Part shown: piece by piece, positions 7,529 to 11,967 of the stretch
How positions within the stretch are numbered: position 1 is the first letter of the stretch
How the letters are laid out: each line of letters starts with the position of its first letter
Assembly: GCA_041686195.1 (NCBI GenBank)
Contig: JAWLEI010000091.1
Coordinates: 1-11,967 of the forward strand
Length of the DNA: 11,967 bases
Direction: 5' to 3'
Source of the DNA: Desulfovermiculus sp041686195
GTDB taxonomy: Bacteria; Desulfobacterota; Desulfovibrionia; Desulfovibrionales; Desulfothermaceae
Program-made: the position numbers and the translations under genes
Notes under the pieces: generated by a model
What the model was told of the DNA's origin: nothing
The model's input: the letters and a program-made list of their open reading frames with translations, nothing else
Database searches by the model: none

Positions 7529-7605
7529 GACAGACGTCAGAGGACAGAGATCAGACGTCAGAGGTCAGTAGTCAGAGACCAGAGCATTGAGGTTTCAGGT
7601 GTCAG
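7529..7605. repeat. Degenerate heptamer array, 11 units
   Basis: Beginning six bases after the potD-like stop codon, eleven consecutive 7-bp units stay in phase: GACAGAC, GTCAGAG, GACAGAG, ATCAGAC, GTCAGAG, GTCAGTA, GTCAGAG, ACCAGAG, CATTGAG, GTTTCAG, GTGTCAG. The consensus is close to GTCAGAG. It lies in non-coding DNA and its last units run into the first block of the mosaic repeat. Such arrays can change unit number by slippage; no function is evident. Confidence 0.8.
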
Positions 7606-7766
7606 CACCGTCGCTGGCCGCAGACGCCCAGTTTGATCGAGCATGAAACTGGCAAAGAAGGGCAGGGCTTGGGGGCAAGCCCGCCCTACGAAAAAGCCCG
7701 ACTCGCAAGTAGGCCGCCCTTGCCCTCAAGGGCAGGCCCTCTTCAGGGTAAAGTCTCGTTTCATAC
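7587..7766 (+). repeat. Mosaic intergenic repeat, copy A
   Basis: About 180 bp sharing four ordered blocks with an inverted copy at 9290-9449. Block 1 is TTGAGGTTTCAG (7587-7598). Block 2 is CGCTGGCCGCA (7612-7622). Block 3 is a near-palindromic 25-mer (7628-7652), beginning CCAGTTTGATC and ending ATGAAACTGG. Block 4 is AAGTCTCGTTTCATAC (7751-7766). The material between blocks 3 and 4 differs between copies and here contains two hairpins. No reading frame of credible coding character covers it. Confidence 0.75.
7660..7738. repeat. Two adjacent GC-rich hairpins
   Basis: Hairpin 1: GGGC (7660-7663) and GGGCTTG (7665-7671) pair with CAAGCCC (7676-7682) and GCCC (7683-7686) around a GGGG loop, with one bulged A. 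Hairpin 2: GGCC (7712-7715) and CCCTTG (7717-7722) pair with CAAGGG (7727-7732) and GGCC (7735-7738) around a CCCT loop, with a small internal loop. Neither is followed by a T-run on the + strand, so they are not classical terminators, though they may slow transcription out of the potD-like gene. Similar GGGCGGGCTTG palindromes are common dispersed repeats in bacteria. Confidence 0.6.
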
Positions 7767-7794
7767 GAGTGTTCGGTTTCAGAAAGAAATGACT

Positions 7795-7800
7795 TATAAT
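7795..7800 (+). promoter_or_regulatory. Possible -10 element upstream of the potA-like gene
   Basis: A perfect TATAAT lies at 7795-7800 in the gene-free stretch, about 350 bp before the ATPase gene. The hexamer 17 bp upstream is TTCGGT, a poor -35 match, and there is no extended -10. It may be a weak or activated promoter, or chance. Confidence 0.22.
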
Positions 7801-7870
7801 TCATTCGTATTCTTGCTGAAACGTGTTACCACCGCGGGCGGGACTCGCATGAAACAAAATTCAACTTGTT

Positions 7871-8010
7871 CGTCATTCCAGCGCAGGCTGGAATCCAGAG
7901 CAAATAGCATGGCTTTCCCCCTAGATTGCCCGGCACTCACTTGCAGGGTGAAGCTTTGTGCTTAACTACCGTCTCCATACTGCAAGTGAGTGCCGGGCCG
8001 GGCAATGACG
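7871..8010. mobile_element. MITE-like 140-bp non-coding element
   Basis: The element starts with CGTCATT (7871-7877) and ends with the exact reverse complement AATGACG (8004-8010). Its left end is a perfect 8-bp hairpin ATTCCAGC-GCAG-GCTGGAAT (7875-7894) of the widespread CGTCATTCC...GGAATCCAG dispersed-repeat type. It encodes no credible protein and no clear target-site duplication flanks it. The layout fits a small non-autonomous element or REP-like cassette; no transposase is in the window. Confidence 0.6.
7925..8006. repeat. Long inverted repeat inside the MITE-like element
   Basis: Nineteen bases at 7928-7946 (ending CACTCACTTGCAG) are perfectly complementary to 7980-7998 (starting CTGCAAGTGAGTG), with a 33-bp loop. 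The arms extend to 22 bp (7925-7946) if a 5-bp tandem duplication, CCGGG twice in a row in the right arm near 7994-8002, is looped out. The perfection of the arms beside a fresh-looking duplication suggests recent or conserved structure. Confidence 0.85.
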
Positions 8011-8082
8011 GAGGGGTTTATCCACAAGTTTCACTATTGAACAATCCGGCAATTTTTTTTACCCGTTTGGGGAAAAAAGTAT

Positions 8083-8109
8083 TTCAGATTTGCTGGATGC
8101 AAATCTGAA
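8083..8109 (+). promoter_or_regulatory. Perfect 11-bp hairpin ahead of the potA-like gene
   Basis: TTCAGATTTGC (8083-8093) pairs perfectly with GCAAATCTGAA (8099-8109) around a TGGAT loop, ending about 45 nt before the ATPase start codon. It is not followed by T on the + strand. On the minus strand a TTTTTT run follows four bases after the stem, so it could act as a terminator for leftward transcripts, although no leftward gene is present. Its role could be in the mRNA leader or as a barrier to antisense transcription. Confidence 0.5.
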
Positions 8110-8119
8110 CACTGAACAC
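8106..8119. repeat. Two-unit heptamer TGAACAC
   Basis: TGAACAC occurs twice in tandem. It resembles the 7-bp unit family at 7529-7605 read on the other strand (GTGTCAG/GTGTTCA) and overlaps the foot of the leader hairpin. Confidence 0.5.
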
Positions 8120-8153
8120 TCCTTAAAGACCTCTAACCAACGAGAGCAATGGT

Positions 8154-9260
8154 GTGAGTGACTCCCAACGTTCTGCCATGGTCCAGTTGCGCAATGTGGC
8201 CAAATGGTTCGACAATGTCCTGGCTGTGGAACATATGAATCTGGATATTGAAGAAGGCTCTCTGGTCACCCTGCTTGGTCCCTCCGGATGCGGAAAAACG
8301 ACCATCCTGCGCATGATCGCCGGATTAGAGACCTGCACGGATGGGGATATCTTTATCAAGGGCAGGCGGATCAACGACGTGCCGGTGCATAAGAGAAACC
8401 TGGGCATGATCTTCCAGGATTATGCCCTGTTCCCGCACAAAACCATTTTCGATAATGTGGCCTTTGGCCTCAAGTACCGTAATGTATCTAAAAAAGAGAT
8501 CAAGGAACGGGTAAGCAAGGCTCTGGAGACCGTACGTCTGCCTGGAGTAGAAAACCGCAAGCCGGCCCAGCTCTCCGGTGGCCAGCAGCAACGCATCGCC
8601 CTGGCCCGGGCCATTGTCATTGAGCCCGACGTCCTGCTCATGGACGAGCCCTTGTCTGCCCTGGACGAAAACCTGCGCGAGCAGATGCGTCAGGAAGTGG
8701 ACAACCTGCAGCGCCTGCTGGGGATTACCACCATCTTCGTCACCCACGACCAGCGTGAAGCCTTGAGCATGTCGGACAGGATCATTGTCATGAAAGACGG
8801 CCGTACTCAGCAGGAAGGGACCCCGGAAGAGGTCTATGATAAGCCCAGCAACCACTTTGTGGCCGACTTTTTGGGGCACTGCAATTTTCATAAGGGCACG
8901 TTATTGGGCCGAGAAGAAGGATTGGTCAAATTGCAAATTGACGACGGAACGATCCTTTATTCTGATCACGATGCCGGCTGGACAGAGAATCAATCCGTAG
9001 AGCTCATGGTTCGAGCCCAGAAACTGCAGGTCTTTTCACAGTCTGAAACGCCCTCCGGATCGGCACTTAACACCTTTCCAGGCCAAATCACGAGCCGCAT
9101 GTACATGGGCGGGGAAGCGTGGTACTTTGTGGAGTTGGAATCCGGGACTGTGATCCACGCCATCAACATCGGCCGGGAAAAACCCTTACAAGAGGGGGAC
9201 CCAGTCACAGTGCACATCCCTCCTCAGCATTGTCGGATCTTGCCCTTGGAGGAAGGGTAA
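8154..9260 (+). CDS. potA: Polyamine-type ABC transporter ATP-binding protein (PotA-like)
   Basis: A 368-residue ATPase of the PotA/MalK-like class, presumed energy subunit for the PotBC-like permease. Walker A GPSGCGKT is at 42-49, the Q-loop GMIFQDYALFPH at 84-95, the signature LSGGQQQRIALARA at 140-153, Walker B VLLMDEP at 160-166, the D-loop SALDE, and the switch histidine in FVTHDQREAL (H198). Residues from about 240 form the TOBE-type C-terminal domain, with the closing segment PVTVHIPPQHCRIL typical of the class. The start is uncertain: GTG at 8154 has only a weak GAGAG upstream, and ATG at 8178 has none. It is oddly placed, 631 bp after the potD-like gene across a repeat-filled gap, and is flanked by inverted repeats, although the four genes clearly belong together. 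Confidence 0.93.
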   Translation: MSDSQRSAMVQLRNVAKWFDNVLAVEHMNLDIEEGSLVTLLGPSGCGKTTILRMIAGLETCTDGDIFIKGRRINDVPVHKRNLGMIFQDYALFPHKTIFDNVAFGLKYRNVSKKEIKERVSKALETVRLPGVENRKPAQLSGGQQQRIALARAIVIEPDVLLMDEPLSALDENLREQMRQEVDNLQRLLGITTIFVTHDQREALSMSDRIIVMKDGRTQQEGTPEEVYDKPSNHFVADFLGHCNFHKGTLLGREEGLVKLQIDDGTILYSDHDAGWTENQSVELMVRAQKLQVFSQSETPSGSALNTFPGQITSRMYMGGEAWYFVELESGTVIHAINIGREKPLQEGDPVTVHIPPQHCRILPLEEG

Positions 9261-9327
9261 TATGAGTGTTGAGAGAACACACGTTTCTGGTATGAAACGA
9301 GACTTGCCCCCGGTGACTGGCCCAAGA

Positions 9328-9347
9328 GGGCGAAAGATTTTTCGCCC
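9328..9347. repeat. GGGCGAAA palindrome within repeat copy B
   Basis: GGGCGAAA (9328-9335) pairs with TTTCGCCC (9340-9347) around GATT, followed by CTAC. This GTAGGGGCGAAA-type palindrome is a common dispersed repeat in several bacterial phyla. It lies about 70 bp after the potA-like stop and could weakly terminate transcription, but no T-run follows. Confidence 0.6.
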
Positions 9348-9361
9348 CTACTACCCACGCG

Positions 9362-9386
9362 CCAGTTTCATCCTGGATCAAACTGG
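9362..9386. promoter_or_regulatory. 25-bp near-palindrome upstream of the racemase gene
   Basis: CCAGTTT and AAACTGG arms, then ATCC/GGAT after one mismatch, around a single central base. The same dyad in weaker form lies at 7628-7652. As part of the mosaic repeat it may be only a repeat core; as a dyad about 80 bp before the racemase start it could also be a protein-binding site. Confidence 0.4.
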
Positions 9387-9411
9387 CATTTTCTTGACAA
9401 ATCAATAATAT
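9383..9411 (+). promoter_or_regulatory. Possible promoter for the racemase-amidohydrolase pair
   Basis: CTGGCA (9383-9388) and TAATAT (9406-9411) are 17 bp apart, each a 4 of 6 match to the sigma70 consensus. A perfect TTGACA lies at 9394-9399 but has no suitable -10 behind it. The pair is weak, and the genes may instead be read through from the upstream operon. Confidence 0.22.
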
Positions 9412-9446
9412 AGGTTTCAGTGCGGCCAGCGGCGGCGCTGAAACCT
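9412..9446 (+). repeat. Hairpin in the leader of the racemase gene
   Basis: AGGTTTCAGTGC (9412-9423) pairs with GCGCTGAAACCT (9435-9446), 12 bp with one G-U pair, around an 11-nt GC-rich loop. It ends 16 bp before the racemase start codon, close enough to influence ribosome access. It is formed from blocks 1 and 2 of repeat copy B. Confidence 0.45.
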
Positions 9447-9462
9447 CAAAGCAATAGACCTT

Positions 9463-10494
9463 ATGCCCATACAAGACCTCAGCTCCGGCTTTCATACCCG
9501 CTTTCCGGATCCGATGGTGAGCATCGACTCCCACACCGCAGGAGAACCCACCCGCTTGGTGGTCAACGGCCTGCCTCCCATCCGGGGAAAAGATATGAAA
9601 GCCAAACGGGAATACTTCCAAACCCATCTGGACCATATCCGCTGCCTGCTGACCAGAGAACCCCGGGGCCACCGCGATATCTTTGCCGCCGTTGTCACTG
9701 AGCCCGTGTCGGATCAAGCCGCCTTTGGACTCATTTACATGGATCCCCGGCGCTATCCATATCTCTGCGGCCATGCGAGCATAGGAGCGGTGACCACCAT
9801 GCTGGAACTGGGCGGCATACAAGCCCTGGGGCCGCAAGTGGAACTTATAGTGGATACTCCTTCCGGTCCCATGGCAACGAGTGCTGTATGGGACGGCTCC
9901 CGGGTGCAGGGGGTAACCATCCAGACCGTGCCGTCCTTTGTCTACCGAACGGATGAAGAAATATACATACCAAATATGGACACCATTTTGGTAGATACAG
10001 TCTGCGTGGGCGGTTTCTTCGTCATGGTGGATATCGACCAGCTTGACTTGACATTGAAGGACACAAAAACGCTGACATCTTTGGGTATGGAGATTATCGG
10101 CCAGGCCAACCGCCAGCTGCAGGTGGCCCACCCTACCCGGCCGGAGGTAAACAGCGTTGATGTGGTTGAGTTCTACACCCTAAATCCATCAAATCCACTG
10201 GCCGGCCAGAGCGTGGTCATCTACGGGGAAGCCCATGTGGACCGTTCTCCCTGCGGCACCGGCACGGCGGCCAAGCTCACCCTCCTGCACCATCTTGGTT
10301 ACGTGGAACCTGGCCAGACCTATACAAATCAGAGTCCAACAGGAACAACTTTTCAGGCCACAATTGCAAACACCACATACATAGGCAATATTCCCGGCGT
10401 GGAAGTGCGCATTCAGGGAGCCGCTTCCATCACCGGCCGGCACGAGTTTGTTTTTGACCCCCATGACCCCTTTCCTCAAGGTTTTCTTCTGTGA
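9463..10494 (+). CDS. Proline racemase / 4-hydroxyproline 2-epimerase family protein
   Basis: A 343-residue cytosolic enzyme of the cofactor-independent proline racemase family, which inverts the alpha-carbon of proline or hydroxyproline using two cysteines as acid and base. Family landmarks: MVSIDSHTAGEPTRLVV (18-34), the first catalytic cysteine in LCGHASIGA (C102), and the second in DRSPCGTGTAAKL (C264). Because the second position is Cys, not Thr, racemase/epimerase activity is favoured over the related trans-3-hydroxyproline dehydratases. Length is in the usual range. The start is uncertain: ATG 9463 lacks a good Shine-Dalgarno sequence, and ATG 9514 (MVSIDSHTAGEP) would match the common family N-terminus. 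Its stop codon overlaps the GTG start of the next gene (GTGA), so the two are probably translated together. It cannot be decided here whether the substrate is proline, trans-4-hydroxyproline or a related imino acid. Confidence 0.88.
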   Translation: MPIQDLSSGFHTRFPDPMVSIDSHTAGEPTRLVVNGLPPIRGKDMKAKREYFQTHLDHIRCLLTREPRGHRDIFAAVVTEPVSDQAAFGLIYMDPRRYPYLCGHASIGAVTTMLELGGIQALGPQVELIVDTPSGPMATSAVWDGSRVQGVTIQTVPSFVYRTDEEIYIPNMDTILVDTVCVGGFFVMVDIDQLDLTLKDTKTLTSLGMEIIGQANRQLQVAHPTRPEVNSVDVVEFYTLNPSNPLAGQSVVIYGEAHVDRSPCGTGTAAKLTLLHHLGYVEPGQTYTNQSPTGTTFQATIANTTYIGNIPGVEVRIQGAASITGRHEFVFDPHDPFPQGFLL

Positions 10495-11967
10495 ACTGTG
10501 ACATTGCACCAGATCTCATTATCCACAATGCCCGCATTCATACCCAGGATCCAAGTCTCCCACAGGCTTCTGCCCTGGCCATGGGCTGCGGACGAATCCT
10601 GGCAGTAGGCGATACCCGGGATATACTCAAAACAGCCCGGTCCGAAACCCAGGTCTTTGATGCTCAAAGCCGCCTGCTTCTGCCCGGACTCATGGATTCT
10701 CACTTTCACTATCAGGACTGGGCCCTGGGCCGGACCGGACTGGAGCTGGCCCCCATGTCCTCTTTGCAGGAAGTCCTGGACAGCGTATCTCAGGCCGCAC
10801 AGCTGGCCCAACCCGGAGAATGGATCCAGGGACAGGGCTGGAACGAAGGAGATTGGCCCGAGAAGCGCATGCCGACTCGGTACGACCTGGATCGGGCTGC
10901 GCCGAATCACCCTGTGGCCCTGGCCAGGTGCGATCTGCATCTTTTTGCCGTAAACAGCACGGCCCTGGATCTGGCCGGAATCACCAGCCAGACCCCTGAT
11001 CCGCCAGAGGGTCTCATCAGCCGGGACAAGAACGGACAGCCGGATGGAATCCTTAAGGAACAGGCTATCGGGCTGGTCAAAGCTGCCATCCCCGACCCCG
11101 GAGAAGAACATTTGCTGCAGGCTATGCGGGCCGGCATTCCGATTCTGCACTCTCTGGGCCTGACCGCTATCCATGATGTTCGTCTCAAAGAGGCGATTGT
11201 TGACGGGGCCCGAACCCTTCGTTGCTGGCAGCGTCTGGACCAGGAAGGCGATTTGGCCCTTCACTGCTGGTCCAGTCTGCCTGGGGAGACCGTGGATCGG
11301 ACTGCAGTTCTGGGGCTGCGGACCGGGTTTGGATCTGAGTGCCTGCGCCTGGGACATCTGAAATATTTTGCCGACGGGGGCATGGGCGCTCGCACGGCCT
11401 GGATGATTGCCCCCTATGAGGACGGAGGCCAGGGCCTCCCCCTGATCCCCATGCATGAATTGCGGGATATGGTTCTGCAGGCGGATACGGCCGGACTGGC
11501 GGTCATGATTCACGCCATTGGCGACCGTTCCAGCCGGGAAGTGATCTCCATCCTGGAGCAGGTGCATGAACAAAGAACAAAGGATCAATCCCGCCCCTCG
11601 GCTCCGCCTCACTTTAATCACCGCATCGAGCATTTGCAGATGGTCCGGCCTGAAGATCTAAGACGTTTGGCCCGTCTGCCGGTGGACGTCTGCGTACAAC
11701 CCAGCAATCAGGTCATCGATATCGCCCTCTTGGATACCTGCCTGGGCCAGCGGGGAAAATGGGCTTATGCCTTCCGTTCCATGCTCGATGCCGGAGTACG
11801 TCTGTTGTTCAGCTCGGACAGCCCGGTCTGCGACCCCAGTCCGCTCATGGGCATCCATGCCCTGTGCACCAGGCAGCGTCCGGACGGCACACCTGAAAAC
11901 GGCTGGTATCCGGAGCAGCGACTGAGCGTGGCTGAGGCGGTCAACGGCTATACCCTGGCCCCGGCCC
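10491..11967 (+). CDS. YtcJ-like metal-dependent amidohydrolase (3' end outside window)
   Basis: An open frame of at least 492 residues continues past the window edge; relatives are usually about 530-560 residues, so little is missing. It belongs to the amidohydrolase superfamily (Amidohydrolase_3/YtcJ group), which hydrolyses amide or related bonds with a metal centre. Landmarks: PGLMDSHFHYQDW with H71 and H73, the carboxylated-lysine candidate K291 in LKYFADGGMGARTAWM, metal histidines H341 in MIHAIGDRS and H377/H381 in HRIEHLQ, and the catalytic aspartate D443 in FSSDSPVCDPSPL. All key residues are present. No signal peptide is seen, so it is likely cytosolic. The GTG start at 10491 overlaps the racemase stop by four bases, with AAGG nine bases upstream. 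Members range from N-acyl amide hydrolases to enzymes of unknown substrate; its coupling to a racemase suggests release of an amino or imino acid, which is inference. Confidence 0.88.
   Translation, partial: MNCDIAPDLIIHNARIHTQDPSLPQASALAMGCGRILAVGDTRDILKTARSETQVFDAQSRLLLPGLMDSHFHYQDWALGRTGLELAPMSSLQEVLDSVSQAAQLAQPGEWIQGQGWNEGDWPEKRMPTRYDLDRAAPNHPVALARCDLHLFAVNSTALDLAGITSQTPDPPEGLISRDKNGQPDGILKEQAIGLVKAAIPDPGEEHLLQAMRAGIPILHSLGLTAIHDVRLKEAIVDGARTLRCWQRLDQEGDLALHCWSSLPGETVDRTAVLGLRTGFGSECLRLGHLKYFADGGMGARTAWMIAPYEDGGQGLPLIPMHELRDMVLQADTAGLAVMIHAIGDRSSREVISILEQVHEQRTKDQSRPSAPPHFNHRIEHLQMVRPEDLRRLARLPVDVCVQPSNQVIDIALLDTCLGQRGKWAYAFRSMLDAGVRLLFSSDSPVCDPSPLMGIHALCTRQRPDGTPENGWYPEQRLSVAEAVNGYTLAPA

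Larger units (their letters stand above)
9290..9449 (-). repeat. Mosaic intergenic repeat, copy B (inverted)
   Basis: Reverse-complement copy of the repeat at 7587-7766, with the four blocks in the same order when read on the minus strand: block 1 (9449-9438), block 2 (9431-9421), block 3 (9386-9361, two mismatches from copy A) and block 4 (9305-9290, identical over 16 bp). The spacer between blocks 3 and 4 differs and holds another hairpin. Copy A carries an extra GTGTCAG heptamer between blocks 1 and 2. The two copies bracket the potA-like gene. Confidence 0.75.

Noticed and set aside
7633..7965. A 110-codon open frame in the gene-free stretch
   Set aside because: It is made of hairpin and inverted-repeat sequence, has no ribosome site and no recognisable protein pattern.
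8050..8060. T-run as an intrinsic terminator
   Set aside because: The eight T residues are not preceded by a stable stem; only a 4-bp ATTG/CAAT pairing is possible.
7529..8119. A CRISPR array, given the many repeats
   Set aside because: The repeats are 7-bp tandem units and unrelated palindromes, not equal-length direct repeats with regular unique spacers, and no cas gene is present.
9328..9347. Strong terminator after potA
   Set aside because: The stem is good but no T-run follows and the sequence is part of a dispersed palindromic repeat, so it is listed as a repeat only.
9205..10131. A 308-codon open frame on the - strand
   Set aside because: It runs across the end of potA, a repeat-filled gap and the racemase gene in antisense; the + strand proteins have clear catalytic motifs.
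10476..11633. A 385-codon open frame on the - strand
   Set aside because: It is antisense to the amidohydrolase, whose + strand frame has all the expected metal-binding motifs.

Overview
The window is a bacterial chromosomal segment, moderately GC-rich, densely coding on both strands, with gaps full of small dispersed repeats. The fused two-domain amino-acid permease, the degenerate 7-bp repeats and the general look of the proteins fit a sulfate-reducer-like deltaproteobacterium (Desulfobacterota). That placement is an impression from the sequence, not a proven taxonomy.

Left block (36-4357). An ATP-grasp ligase-like gene on the + strand meets, tail to tail with a 17-bp overlap, a minus-strand operon for a polar amino acid ABC importer. 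The operon is read ATPase (4357-3629), periplasmic binding protein (3579-2752), then one 594-residue protein carrying two complete permease domains (2640-856). A strong stem-loop lies between the binding-protein and permease genes.

Control region (4358-4622). About 265 bp separates the minus-strand operon from a divergent + strand operon. It holds one good sigma70-type promoter in each direction and several small dyads built from GTAT/ATAC half-sites, one overlapping the + strand -35 box.

Right block (4623-11967). A spermidine/putrescine-type (PotABCD-like) importer is encoded as permease B, permease C and a Tat-exported binding protein. A 630-bp gene-free stretch crowded with repeats follows, and then the ATPase. 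After another 200-bp repeat-rich gap come a proline racemase / 4-hydroxyproline epimerase-family gene and, overlapping its stop codon, a YtcJ-like metal-dependent amidohydrolase that runs off the window. All lie on the + strand. A plausible reading is uptake of a nitrogenous solute followed by amide hydrolysis and epimerisation, but the substrates cannot be read from sequence.

The most unusual structure is non-coding. The potA-like gene is bracketed by two inverted copies of the same four-block mosaic repeat (7587-7766 and 9290-9449). The gap before it also carries an 11-unit heptamer array, paired hairpins, a 140-bp MITE-like element with a long inverted repeat, and a leader hairpin. The hexamer GTTTCA/TGAAAC occurs 11 times in these two gaps. 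No CRISPR array, tRNA, rRNA, transposase or complete new defence system was seen.
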